The notes: generated by a model not told the origin, from the letters alone. Numbered from the stretch's first letter, positions 17,984 through 25,775 are shown. The stretch: 44,863 bases of DNA from Mycolicibacterium palauense (GCF_002592005.1 NZ_NVQF01000047.1:1-44863), one strand, 5' to 3'. Numbers and translations: made by a program.

Positions 17984-19326
17984 CCGGCACCCTGGCGATC
18001 ATCGGCGCGGGTGCCAAGGCCGTCGCCGTCGCCGCCAAGGCCGCGGTGCTGCGGGAGATGGGGGTGGCGGCACCCGACGTGATCGCGGTGGAACGCACCG
18101 AGGTCGCCGCCAACTGGGGCCCCACCGGCGGCTGGACCGACGGCCAGCACCGGCTGGGTACCGGGCCGGAGAAGGACGTCGGCTTCCCGTACCGGTCGTC
18201 GCTGGTGCCCCGGCGCAACGCCGAACTCGACGAACGCATGCTGCGGCACAGCTGGCAGTCCTATCTGGTGGCCACCGGCCAGTTCGCCGAATGGGTCGAC
18301 CGTGGCCGCCCCGCCCCGACGCACCGGCGCTGGAGCCAGTACCTGCGCTGGGTCGCGGGAAACGTCGACATGACCGTCGTGCCCGCGGAGGTGACCGGGA
18401 TCGGGGTGGTCACCGACGGTGGGGTGCGCCGTTGGCAGCTGGTCGCCCGCGACACCACCGTGTCCGCCGACGCGGTCATGGTCACCGGGCCGGGGCAGGC
18501 CGAAAAGTGCATCCTGCCGGGCAATCCGCGGGTGCTCTCCATCGCCCAGTTCTGGCACCGCGCTGCCGCGCACGAGCTCATCGCGGCCGAGCGGGTCGCG
18601 GTCATCGGCGGCGGGGAGACCGCCGCGTCGATGCTCAACGAGCTCTTCCGGCACCGGGTTTCGACCATCACGGTGATCTCGCCGCAGGTGACGCTATTCA
18701 CCCGCGGGGAGGGTTTCTTCGAGAACACGTTGTTCTCCGACCCGACCGGCTGGACGGAACTGACGCTGGCCGAGCGGCGGGATGCGATGGCGCGCACCGA
18801 CCGTGGGGTGTTCTCCGCCCGCGTCCAGGACGCGCTGCTGGCCGACGACCGGATCCGGCACCTGCGCGGCCGGGTGGCGCACGCGGTCCCCCGCGACGGC
18901 AGGATCCGGCTGACGCTGCAGACCGACCGCGGCGCCGAACGGCTGGAGACCGTGCACGGGTTCGACCTGGTGATCGACGGGTCGGGCGCCGACGCGCTGT
19001 GGTTCGCGCCGCTGTTGTCGCAGGAGGCGCTCGACATCCTCGAACTCGGGCTGGGCGGACCGCTGTCGGGGGAGCTGCTGGCCGAGTCCATCGGCGAGGA
19101 CCTCGCGGTGTCCGGCGTGGCCCCCACGTTGTTCCTGCCCGGACTGGCCGGGCTCAACCAGGGGCCCGGTTTTCCCAACCTCAGCTGCCTGGGTCTGCTC
19201 TCCGACCGGGTGCTCGCCGCCGGCCTGCGGGAGCGCACCGATCCCACGGCCACACAGATCCCCGGCACGCAGACCCAGGCCGGACAAACCCACAGGAGGG
19301 GTGATGAGCACGAATCCGTTCGATGA
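17980..19326 (+). CDS. mbtG: MbtG, lysine N6-monooxygenase
   Basis: 448-residue flavin-dependent N-hydroxylating monooxygenase. It makes the hydroxamate iron ligands by oxidising the epsilon-nitrogen of lysine (in the family, on free or acylated lysine). The N-terminal FAD fold reads LAIIGAGAKAVAVAAK and a second nucleotide fold, for NADPH, reads VAVIGGGETAASML at about residues 206-219. Near the C-terminus the LFLPGLAGLNQGPGFPNLS region is typical of these enzymes. The ATG overlaps the mbtF stop (ATGA) and is preceded by a purine-rich GGGAGGACAG. It is slightly longer than the M. tuberculosis protein as I remember it. Confidence 0.95.
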   Translation: MTGTLAIIGAGAKAVAVAAKAAVLREMGVAAPDVIAVERTEVAANWGPTGGWTDGQHRLGTGPEKDVGFPYRSSLVPRRNAELDERMLRHSWQSYLVATGQFAEWVDRGRPAPTHRRWSQYLRWVAGNVDMTVVPAEVTGIGVVTDGGVRRWQLVARDTTVSADAVMVTGPGQAEKCILPGNPRVLSIAQFWHRAAAHELIAAERVAVIGGGETAASMLNELFRHRVSTITVISPQVTLFTRGEGFFENTLFSDPTGWTELTLAERRDAMARTDRGVFSARVQDALLADDRIRHLRGRVAHAVPRDGRIRLTLQTDRGAERLETVHGFDLVIDGSGADALWFAPLLSQEALDILELGLGGPLSGELLAESIGEDLAVSGVAPTLFLPGLAGLNQGPGFPNLSCLGLLSDRVLAAGLRERTDPTATQIPGTQTQAGQTHRRGDEHESVR

Positions 19327-19519
19327 CGACAACGGCACCTTCACGGTGCTGATCAACGACGAGGAGCAGCACAGCCTTTGGCCGGTGTTCGCCGAGACGC
19401 CGGCGGGCTGGCGGCCCGTGTTCGGCCCGGCCGGACGTGCGGAGTGCCTGGCCTACGTCGAGGAGCATTGGACCGATCTGCGTCCGCGCAGCCTGCGCGA
19501 GGCCATGGCCGGCGATTGA
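19304..19519 (+). CDS. mbtH: MbtH, NRPS adenylation-domain chaperone
   Basis: 71-residue founding member of the MbtH-like family. These small proteins bind NRPS adenylation domains and are needed for their folding or activity. The family signature is present: NDEEQHSLWP, then GWRPVFG, then CLAYVEEHWTDLRPRSLRE, including the conserved tryptophans. ATG 19304 is chosen over GTG 19301 because AGGAGG at 19294-19299 is better spaced from it. It overlaps the end of mbtG by 23 bases and is the last gene of the mycobactin run. Confidence 0.96.
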   Translation: MSTNPFDDDNGTFTVLINDEEQHSLWPVFAETPAGWRPVFGPAGRAECLAYVEEHWTDLRPRSLREAMAGD

Positions 19520-19557
19520 GGCGTCCGATTGAGGTGACCGATTGAGGTGACCGATTG
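19511..19557 (+). repeat. 13-bp tandem repeat after mbtH
   Basis: CCGATTGAGGTGA occurs twice in tandem (19525-19537 and 19538-19550), flanked by partial copies at 19511 and 19551. The first partial copy overlaps the mbtH stop codon region. Confidence 0.9.
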
Positions 19558-19570
19558 CGGGCCGGCCCGC
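19557..19570 (+). terminator. GC palindrome, candidate mbt operon terminator
   Basis: A perfect 14-base palindrome, GCGGGCCGGCCCGC, lies 37 bases after the mbtH stop and before a convergent gene. It can form a 5-bp stem with a 4-base loop. There is no U-tract, which is common for candidate terminators in mycobacteria. The remaining bases to 19650 hold no gene I can support. Confidence 0.35.
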
Positions 19571-19650
19571 CGTGCCCCGTGCGCGCCGAACCTGGCGTTA
19601 CCGAGACGAAGTGCGAGTGCCGGCCTCGCTAACGACAGGCTCGGCAACGG

Positions 19651-19959
19651 TCAGTAGTGGGCGGCCATGTCCATGTCGAACACCCGTGCGTGCAGCACGG
19701 TCCGGTTGCGCAGTGCCGCCCGGACCGCGCGCTGCAGGCCGTCCTCGAGATAGACGACCCCACGCCACTTCACCGCGTGCGGGAACAGGTCGCCGTAGAA
19801 GGTGGAGTCCTCGGAGAGCAGTCGGTCGAGGGCCAGCACGGTGGTGGTGGTGACGAGCTCGTCGAGGCGGATCTGCCGCGGCGGGATCTGGGACCAGTCC
19901 CGGTAGGTCAGGCCGTGGTCCGGGTAGGGCTTGCCGTCCCGGACACCCTTGAAGATCAT
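19651..19959 (-). CDS. Rv2375-like conserved small protein
   Basis: 102-residue conserved mycobacterial protein at the same place (between the mbt genes and hrcA) as Rv2375 of M. tuberculosis. Function unknown. The chain has IRLDELV followed about 50 residues later by VVYLEDGLQRAVRAAL and LHARVFD. This spacing recalls the ParB/sulfiredoxin-like fold, where a strand-DG-(H/Q)R-helix element forms the nucleotide or active site. I did not recognise further catalytic residues. It is convergent with mbtH and divergent from hrcA. The fold assignment is inference, but the gene itself is well supported by position and sequence. Confidence 0.82.
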   Translation of the reverse strand: MIFKGVRDGKPYPDHGLTYRDWSQIPPRQIRLDELVTTTTVLALDRLLSEDSTFYGDLFPHAVKWRGVVYLEDGLQRAVRAALRNRTVLHARVFDMDMAAHY

Positions 19960-20005
19960 CGGCAGGTCCGCTCCCGTGCATACCCCGGCTGGTCATGGCC
20001 CCCGC

Positions 20006-20064
20006 AGCCATTGCATGCAGCCAATGCATAGAGCCATTGCATGGAGAGGGTAGCCACTGCACAG
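20006..20064 (-). repeat. 13-bp direct repeats (AGCCATTGCATGS) upstream of the Rv2375-like gene
   Basis: Three adjacent 13-base units at 20006, 20019 and 20032 (AGCCATTGCATGC, AGCCAATGCATAG, AGCCATTGCATGG), then a fourth, AGCCACTGCACAG, at 20052 after seven bases. They start 47 bases upstream of the minus-strand gene start, in a position suited to an operator, and each contains a TGCA(T) core. Function is not known. Confidence 0.8.
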
Positions 20065-20140
20065 AGAGGCTAGCCGACTCGGCCTGTCCACGGGATGCCC
20101 CCGGCTCGGTCCGGTCCCCGAGGACACGGCGGTATCAGCC

Positions 20141-20246
20141 GCGATATCACCGGCGCTATCACCTGGATGAGGTGACGTGGCCTCGCCGGCGGGGCGGCGC
20201 CGGAGGTAGTGGTGGTCGGCGAAAGTGATATCACCGGCGATGTCAC
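20141..20246 (+). repeat. Diverged copy of the palindromic ~85-bp repeat
   Basis: A palindromic element at 20225-20246 (arms GTGATATC and GATGTCAC around ACCGGC) is preceded 84 bases upstream by a degraded copy starting GCGATATCACC at 20141. The DNA between them ends in GGCGGCGCCGGAG, a short spacer, then CGGCGAAA, as in the array after era (29046-29237). The two loci therefore share one repeat family. No gene is visible here. Confidence 0.82.
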
Positions 20247-20286
20247 ATTCGCCGGCGCGGTGTGACCGGCCGCGCCCGGCTCGCCC

Positions 20287-20412
20287 GGGCCCCGGCGGCG
20301 CCCGATTCACCGGGGCCCCGGCGGCACCCGATTCGCCGGGCCCCGGCGGCGCCCGATTCACCGGGTCCCCGGCGGCACCCGATTCGCCGGGCCCCGGCGG
20401 CGCCCGCGGGTC
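20287..20412 (+). repeat. 25/26-bp tandem repeat (51-bp doublet) upstream of hrcA
   Basis: Units starting at 20299, 20325, 20350 and 20376 alternate between 26 and 25 bases. Each contains CCCGATTC followed by CCGG-rich DNA ending CCCCGGCGG. The alternation CGCCCGATTCACC / CACCCGATTCGCC makes a 51-base doublet present twice, with partial copies on both sides. It lies 80-200 bases upstream of hrcA and is strongly hairpin-prone. No coding function is supported. Confidence 0.92.
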
Positions 20413-20462
20413 CGGCCCGCCGACGCGCCCCGCTCACCGGGTATCGGTGCTGTTGGTGGCCG

Positions 20463-20484
20463 TAAAATAGACGCCCTAGGAGGT
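20463..20484 (+). promoter_or_regulatory. hrcA -10 candidate and ribosome binding site
   Basis: TAAAAT at 20463-20468 is an AT-rich hexamer in very GC-rich surroundings and a plausible -10 box. A strong ribosome binding site, AGGAGGT, follows at 20478-20484, seven bases before ATG 20492. No convincing -35 box and no CIRCE operator (TTAGCACTC inverted repeat) is seen here. Confidence 0.5.
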
Positions 20485-20491
20485 GCACCGC

Positions 20492-21538
20492 ATGAGCAGT
20501 GCTGACGATCGTCGCTTCGAGGTGCTGCGCGCCATCGTCGCCGACTTCGTGGCCACCAAGGAACCCATCGGCTCCAAATCCCTGGTCGAACGGCACAACC
20601 TGGGGGTGTCCAGCGCCACCGTGCGCAACGACATGGCCGTGCTGGAGGCCGAGGGCTACATCGCCCAGCCGCACACCAGTTCCGGGCGGGTCCCCACCGA
20701 GAAGGGCTACCGCGAGTTCGTCGACCGCATCGACCACGTCAAGCCGCTGTCGGGCTCGGAGCGCCGGGCCATCCTGCAGTTCCTGGAGTCCGGGGTGGAC
20801 CTCGACGACGTGCTGCGCCGGGCGGTGCGGCTGCTGGCGCAGCTGACCCGGCAGGTCGCCATCGTGCAGTACCCGACCCTGTCGACGTCCACCGTGCGCC
20901 ACCTGGAGGTGGTGGCGCTGACCCCGGCCCGGCTGCTGCTCGTCGTGATCACCGACACCGGCCGCGTCGACCAGCGCATCGTGGAACTCGGCGACGCGAT
21001 CGACGACGCCCAGCTGTCCCAGCTTCGCGAGCTGCTCGGGCAGGCGCTGGACGGCAAGAAGCTCTCGGCGGCCTCGGTGGCCGTCGCGGATCTGGCCAGC
21101 CGGCTCGACCCCGGGCCCAACGGTCCCTACAACGCGCTGGGCGACGCCGTCGGCCGGGCGGCCACCGTGCTGCTGGAATCGCTGGTCGAGCACCGCGAGG
21201 AACGGCTGGTCATGGGGGGTACGGCCAACCTGACCCGCAACACCGCCGACTTCGGCGGGTCGCTGCGCTCCATCCTGGAGGCACTCGAGGAGCAGGTGGT
21301 GGTGCTCAAACTGCTGGCCGCTCAGCAGGAGGCCGGCAAGGTCACGGTGCGCATCGGACAGGAGACCGAAGCCGAGCAGATGGCGGGCACTTCGGTGGTC
21401 TCGACGACGTACGGCACAATGGAGACGGTCTACGGCGGCATGGGTGTGCTCGGACCCACTCGAATGGACTATCCGGGAACGATCGCCAGCGTCGCCGCCG
21501 TTGCTCTGTACATCGGAGAAGTACTGGGGACCCGTTAG
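20492..21538 (+). CDS. hrcA: HrcA, heat-shock transcriptional repressor
   Basis: 348-residue repressor that in the family binds CIRCE operators and controls groE-type chaperone genes. The N-terminal winged helix reads FEVLRAIVADFV, then SSATVRNDMAVLEAEGYI and SSGRVPTEKGYREFVD, the hallmark of HrcA. The C-terminal half includes the GAF-like region ending in YGTMETVYGGMGVLGPTRMDY. ATG 20492 is chosen over an in-frame upstream GTG at 20483 because the latter lies inside the Shine-Dalgarno sequence. It is followed 33 bases later by dnaJ2, the usual actinobacterial pairing. Confidence 0.96.
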   Translation: MSSADDRRFEVLRAIVADFVATKEPIGSKSLVERHNLGVSSATVRNDMAVLEAEGYIAQPHTSSGRVPTEKGYREFVDRIDHVKPLSGSERRAILQFLESGVDLDDVLRRAVRLLAQLTRQVAIVQYPTLSTSTVRHLEVVALTPARLLLVVITDTGRVDQRIVELGDAIDDAQLSQLRELLGQALDGKKLSAASVAVADLASRLDPGPNGPYNALGDAVGRAATVLLESLVEHREERLVMGGTANLTRNTADFGGSLRSILEALEEQVVVLKLLAAQQEAGKVTVRIGQETEAEQMAGTSVVSTTYGTMETVYGGMGVLGPTRMDYPGTIASVAAVALYIGEVLGTR

Positions 21539-21571
21539 GGCTGCCCCCAACGACGTGAATTGTGGGGAAGC

Positions 21572-22726
21572 GTGGCACGCGATTACTACGGTCTGCTCGG
21601 AGTGAGCCAGGGCGCAAGCGATAGCGAGATCAAGCGCGCCTACCGCAAGCTTGCTCGTGAGCTGCACCCCGACATCAACCCCGACGAAGCGGCCCAGGCG
21701 CGGTTCAAGGAGATCTCGGTCGCCTACGAGGTCCTCTCTGATCCCGAGCGGCGCCGCATCGTCGACATGGGCGGCGACCCGCTGGAGAACGGGGCCGCGG
21801 CGTCCGGCGGGTTCGGCGGGTTCGGCGGTCTCGGCGACGTGTTCGAGGCGTTCTTCGGCGGCGGTGCGGCCACCCGCGGCCCGACCGGCCGGGTGCGGCC
21901 GGGCTCGGACTCGCTGCTGCGCATGCGCCTGGACCTGACCGAGTGCGCGACCGGCGTCGCCAAGCAGGTCACCGTCGACACCGCGGTGCTGTGCGACCTG
22001 TGCCACGGCAAGGGCACCAACGGCAACTCCACACCGGTCACCTGTGACACCTGCGGCGGCCGCGGTGAGGTGCAGAGCGTGCAGCGGTCCCTGCTGGGCC
22101 AGGTGATGACGGCGCGTCCGTGCCCCACCTGCCGCGGCGTGGGCGAGGTCATCCCGGATCCCTGCCACCGCTGCGGCGGCGACGGCCGGGTGCGCGCCCG
22201 CCGCGAGATCAGCGTCAAGATCCCGGCCGGGGTCGGCGACGGCATGCGGGTGCGGCTGGCCGCCCAGGGCGAGGTCGGACCCGGCGGCGGGCCGGCCGGC
22301 GACCTGTACGTGGAGGTGCACGAGCAGCCGCACGAGGTGTTCGTGCGCGACGGCGACGACCTGCACTGCACCGTCGAGGTACCGATGGTCGACGCGGCGC
22401 TGGGCACCTCTGTCAGCGTCGAGGCGATCCTCGACGGGCTCACCGACCTGTCGATCCCGGCGGGCACCCAGCCCGGGGCGGTGGTGACGCTGCGCGGTCA
22501 CGGCATGCCGCACCTGCGCTCGGGTGTGCGCGGTGACCTGCACGCCCACATCGACGTCGTGGTGCCCACCCACCTGGACGGCCGCGACAGCGAACTGCTG
22601 CACCAGCTGAAGGAGAACCGCGACCGCGACACCGCCGCGGTGCGCTCGCAGAACGCCGCCCCGAACCACGGCGCCCACAACGGGGGCCTGTTCAGCCGGC
22701 TGCGCGAGACGTTCAGCGGTCGCTGA
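21572..22726 (+). CDS. dnaJ2: DnaJ2, Hsp40 co-chaperone
   Basis: 384-residue type I DnaJ. The J domain has the HPD motif (ELHPDINPD near residue 31) that stimulates DnaK. A Gly/Phe-rich linker (GGFGGFGGLGDVFEAFFGGG) follows. The zinc region has four CxxCxGxG-type motifs: CDLCHGKG, CDTCGGRG, CPTCRGVG and CHRCGGDG. The C-terminal substrate-binding barrel follows. GTG 21572, behind GGGGAAG, gives the expected VARDYYGLLG start; an upstream TTG frame is unlikely. It is the second DnaJ typical of actinobacteria, transcribed with hrcA. Confidence 0.96.
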   Translation: MARDYYGLLGVSQGASDSEIKRAYRKLARELHPDINPDEAAQARFKEISVAYEVLSDPERRRIVDMGGDPLENGAAASGGFGGFGGLGDVFEAFFGGGAATRGPTGRVRPGSDSLLRMRLDLTECATGVAKQVTVDTAVLCDLCHGKGTNGNSTPVTCDTCGGRGEVQSVQRSLLGQVMTARPCPTCRGVGEVIPDPCHRCGGDGRVRARREISVKIPAGVGDGMRVRLAAQGEVGPGGGPAGDLYVEVHEQPHEVFVRDGDDLHCTVEVPMVDAALGTSVSVEAILDGLTDLSIPAGTQPGAVVTLRGHGMPHLRSGVRGDLHAHIDVVVPTHLDGRDSELLHQLKENRDRDTAAVRSQNAAPNHGAHNGGLFSRLRETFSGR

Positions 22727-22751
22727 GCGGCCACCCGGGAACCGCCAGGCC

Positions 22752-23504
22752 ATGTCCGGGCCGCTCTTCTACACCGAGCACGTGCCCGACGCCGGCGCCA
22801 CCGCCGTCCTCGACGGCGACGAGGGCTTCCACGCCGCGTCGGTGCGCCGCATCCGCGTCGGGGAACACATCACCCTCGGCGACGGTGCCGGGGAGCTCGC
22901 CGACTGCGAGGTCACCGCGACCGAGAAGCGCGGACTGAGCGCACGGGTGCTGTCCCGGCGCACCGTGACCGTTCCCGCCCCGGCGGTGACCGTCGTGCAG
23001 GCCATCCCCAAGTCCGAACGCTCCGAGCTGGCGATCGAGCTGGCCACCGAGGCCGGGGCCGACGACTTTGTGGCCTGGCAGGCCGCCCGCTGCGTGGCCC
23101 GCTGGGACTCCGGGCGCGCGGACAAGGGTCTGCGGCGCTGGCGGGCGGTGGCCCGGTCGGCGGCCCGACAATCCCGCCGCGCCCACATCCCGCCCGTCGA
23201 GGGCGTGCTGACCACGGCGGCGCTGACCGATCTGGTGGCCGACCGGGTCGCCGCCGGCGGACTGGTCCTGGTCCTGCACGAGGCCGCCACCGGGCCGCTG
23301 GCGGAGCTGCGCTGTGCCGATGCGTCCTCGATCACGCTGGTCGTCGGGCCCGAAGGGGGGATCACCGAGGAGGAGGTCGCGGCGTTGACCCGGGCCGGCG
23401 GGCACGCCGTGCTGCTGGGCCCGACGGTGCTGCGGACCTCGACGGCGGCGGCGGTGGCGCTGGGGGCGCTGGGTGTACTGACCCCGCGATGGGGGAACGC
23501 CTGA
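22752..23504 (+). CDS. rsmE: RsmE, 16S rRNA m3U1498 methyltransferase
   Basis: 250-residue SPOUT methyltransferase that uses S-adenosylmethionine to methylate N3 of U1498 in 16S rRNA. The N-terminal PUA-like region contains GFHAASVRRIRVGEHITLGDG. The C-terminal trefoil knot has LVVGPEGGITEEEV and LLGPTVLRTSTAA, which form the cofactor site. It lies 25 bases after dnaJ2, as in other actinobacteria. The M. tuberculosis equivalent, as I recall, is Rv2372c. Confidence 0.95.
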   Translation: MSGPLFYTEHVPDAGATAVLDGDEGFHAASVRRIRVGEHITLGDGAGELADCEVTATEKRGLSARVLSRRTVTVPAPAVTVVQAIPKSERSELAIELATEAGADDFVAWQAARCVARWDSGRADKGLRRWRAVARSAARQSRRAHIPPVEGVLTTAALTDLVADRVAAGGLVLVLHEAATGPLAELRCADASSITLVVGPEGGITEEEVAALTRAGGHAVLLGPTVLRTSTAAAVALGALGVLTPRWGNA

Positions 23505-23525
23505 GGCCGGGGCGGCGTTGTTCCA

Positions 23526-23710
23526 GTGTCGGTCCCGATCTCGGCCCCGACCTCGGCCCCGATGTCGATCCCGATGTCGAACCGTTATGCCGCGTCGGAC
23601 CCCGGCGGTAAACTGAGCCGACTTGCCGGCACCACAGCACACCCGAAGCACACCCCAAGCACACCCGAAACAGCACAGAAGCAGCACAGAAAGCAGGCAC
23701 CAAAACCCAC
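23526..23710 (+). repeat. Short-unit repeats between rsmE and phoH
   Basis: Bases 23526-23580 hold five to six degenerate 12-base units of the type TCGGCCCCGATG. Bases 23635-23702 are A/C-rich with recurring CACACCC and AGCACAGAA strings and are notably less GC-rich than the genes. The latter stretch is likely the phoH leader. No obvious Shine-Dalgarno precedes the phoH GTG. Confidence 0.6.
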
Positions 23711-25765
23711 GTGACGCCCCGCGAAACGAACGCCGCCGCTTCCGGCACCACAGTGCGCAGCACCATCGATGTTCCGCCCGATCTCGTGATGGGCCTGCTC
23801 GGCTCCGCCGACGAGAACCTGCGCGTCCTGGAAGACAGCCTGGACGCCGACCTGCACGTCCGTGGCAACGCGGTCACCCTGTTCGGCTCGCCCGCCGAGG
23901 TCGCCGTGGCCGAACGGGTGGTCACCGAACTGATCGCCGTGCTCGCCGGCGGCCAGCAGCTCAGTCCCGACGCGGTGCGGCGCAGCGTGAGCATGTTGAC
24001 CGGCGAGGACGACGAGTCTCCGGCCGAGGTGCTCACCCTGGACATCCTGTCGCGGCGCGGCAAGACCATCCGGCCCAAGACGGTCAACCAGAAACGCTAC
24101 GTCGACGCCATCGACGCCAACACCGTCGTCTTCGGGATCGGCCCCGCCGGCACCGGCAAGACCTATCTGGCCATGGCCAAGGCCGTCAAGGCGCTGCAGA
24201 CCAAGCAGGTCAACCGGATCATCCTGACCCGCCCGGCGGTCGAGGCCGGGGAGCGGCTGGGGTTCCTGCCCGGCACGCTGAGCGAGAAGATCGACCCCTA
24301 TCTGCGTCCCCTGTACGACGCCCTGCACGACATGATGGATCCCGAGGCCATCCCCAAGCTGATGGCCGCCGGGGTGATCGAGGTGGCGCCGCTGGCGTAC
24401 ATGCGCGGTCGCGCCCAACCGCTGTCCACCAACGTGCTGACACCCCGCGGTTTTCGGGCGATCGGCGACCTCGAGGTGGGCGACTTCGTGATCGGCTCCG
24501 ACGGCCGACCCACCGAAGTGCTCGGCGTCTATCCCCAGGGATTCAAGGAGATCTACCGCGTCACCACCCAGGACGGGGCGTCGACCCTGGCCTCCGGCGA
24601 CCACCTCTGGTCGGTCTACACCCGGGACGACCGCCGGCGCGGTAAGTCGGCCCGCGTGCTTCAGACGAAGGAGATGATCGGCAACCTGCGCGCTGCGCAC
24701 CACCATCGCTACGAGTTGCCGATGCTGAGCGCCCCCGTGGAATTCGCCGACACACCCGTCCCGCTTGATCCCTACGCACTCGGGTTGCTGCTCGGCGACG
24801 GGTGCCTCACCTGCCCGACGACCCCCAGCTTCTCGACCGAGGACCCCGAGCTCGCCGAGGCGTTGCGGGCCACGCCGGGTGAGGTCATCACGGTCGAGAA
24901 CCCGGTGACGGGGGCGCTGCGTCGCCTGGGGTTGGCGGGGTCGCACTCCGACACGAAGTTCGTCCCCGGGGACTATCTCCTCAACTCCGCCGCGGTACGC
25001 CTGAGCGTTCTGCAGGGGCTGCTGGACTCCGACGGTGGAGCGGTCACCGAACGGGACCGCACCTGCCGGATCCAGTTCACGACCGTGTCGGATCGATTGC
25101 GCGATGACGTCGTCTTTCTGGTGCAGTCACTCGGCGGGGTGGTCTATCACCGGAGCCGACCCGCGTCGGGACGCAAACCCGGCCCGGCCGGGGGACGCGA
25201 CGTGCATCACCGGTGTGACGCCCACATCCTCGACATCCGCCTGCCGGAGGGGCTCGCGCCCTTCCGGCTGGCCCGCAAGGCGGCCAAGTACGAGGCCACC
25301 GGCGGCGGTCGACCGATGCGGTACATCGACCGGATCGAGCCCGAAGGTACCGGGGAGGCCGTGTGCATCCAGGTCGCGGCGGCGGACTCCCTCTACGTGA
25401 CCGAGGACATGTTGCTGACGCACAACACCCTCAATGACGCGTTCATCATCCTCGACGAGGCGCAGAACACCACGCCGGAGCAGATGAAGATGTTCCTGAC
25501 CCGGTTGGGGTTCGGTTCCAAGATCGTCGTCACCGGCGACACCACCCAGGTGGACCTGCCCGGCGGCGCCCGCTCCGGCCTGCGGGCGGCCGTGGAGATC
25601 CTCGACGGTATCGACGACATCCATGTCGCCGAGCTGACCAGCGCCGACGTGGTGCGCCACCGGCTGGTCTCGGAGATCGTCGACGCCTACGAGCGCGCCC
25701 AGGACGGCGGGGGTCAGCCGGTGAACCGGGCCGCGCGCCGCGCCGGCGGGCGGTCGCAGAAGTGA
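23711..25765 (+). CDS. phoH: PhoH family ATPase interrupted by an intein
   Basis: 684-residue precursor. After removal of residues 235-572 the host protein is 346 residues, the usual PhoH length. PhoH proteins are P-loop ATPases related to RNA-processing helicases. The Walker A motif, GPAGTGKTYLAMAKAVKAL, starts near residue 144. The Walker B, AFIILDEAQN, directly follows the intein, and the sensor VVTGDTTQVDLPGG is intact. The extein sequence reads continuously MRGR-TLNDAF across the excised intein, as in other PhoH proteins. It is followed closely by ybeY, era and a CNNM gene, the conserved ribosome/RNA-metabolism neighbourhood. Activity should depend on protein splicing. Confidence 0.95.
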   Translation: MTPRETNAAASGTTVRSTIDVPPDLVMGLLGSADENLRVLEDSLDADLHVRGNAVTLFGSPAEVAVAERVVTELIAVLAGGQQLSPDAVRRSVSMLTGEDDESPAEVLTLDILSRRGKTIRPKTVNQKRYVDAIDANTVVFGIGPAGTGKTYLAMAKAVKALQTKQVNRIILTRPAVEAGERLGFLPGTLSEKIDPYLRPLYDALHDMMDPEAIPKLMAAGVIEVAPLAYMRGRAQPLSTNVLTPRGFRAIGDLEVGDFVIGSDGRPTEVLGVYPQGFKEIYRVTTQDGASTLASGDHLWSVYTRDDRRRGKSARVLQTKEMIGNLRAAHHHRYELPMLSAPVEFADTPVPLDPYALGLLLGDGCLTCPTTPSFSTEDPELAEALRATPGEVITVENPVTGALRRLGLAGSHSDTKFVPGDYLLNSAAVRLSVLQGLLDSDGGAVTERDRTCRIQFTTVSDRLRDDVVFLVQSLGGVVYHRSRPASGRKPGPAGGRDVHHRCDAHILDIRLPEGLAPFRLARKAAKYEATGGGRPMRYIDRIEPEGTGEAVCIQVAAADSLYVTEDMLLTHNTLNDAFIILDEAQNTTPEQMKMFLTRLGFGSKIVVTGDTTQVDLPGGARSGLRAAVEILDGIDDIHVAELTSADVVRHRLVSEIVDAYERAQDGGGQPVNRAARRAGGRSQK
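24413..25426 (+). mobile_element. Class 3-type intein with LAGLIDADG homing endonuclease in PhoH
   Basis: 338-residue in-frame intein inserted between MRGR and TLND. Block A starts AQPLSTNVLTPRGF: the first residue is Ala, not Cys/Ser/Thr. Block B is SGDHLW with His64 and Trp66 (B:12). Block F is AVCIQV with Cys318 (F:4). The end is DMLLTHN followed by Thr, giving Thr336 (G:5), His337 and Asn338. Ala1 with the Trp-Cys-Thr triad is the definition of class 3 inteins, in which the block F Cys starts splicing. Two LAGLIDADG motifs, ALGLLLGDG (Asp129) and LQGLLDSDG (Asp207), show a complete homing endonuclease. Boundaries are firm because the host sequence is contiguous without it. Confidence 0.95.
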
Positions 25766-25775
25766 CGGGCCCCGC

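Noticed and set aside
1..19519. IdeR iron box for the mbt genes
   Set aside because: The mbt promoter would lie upstream of mbtB, outside the window; no internal site stood out.
19520..19650. A cfp2-like gene, which I recall between mbtH and Rv2375 in M. tuberculosis
   Set aside because: The gap is only 131 bases and has no fitting reading frame; the gene is absent here.
20287..20412. CRISPR-like array upstream of hrcA
   Set aside because: The units are contiguous with no unique spacers; this is a minisatellite.
20247..20491. CIRCE operator for HrcA
   Set aside because: No TTAGCACTC-(9)-GAGTGCTAA-like inverted repeat is visible before hrcA or dnaJ2.
24413..25426. Reading the PhoH insertion as a fused domain instead of an intein
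   Set aside because: Splicing blocks A, B, F and G and exact restoration of the PhoH sequence across the junction show an intein.
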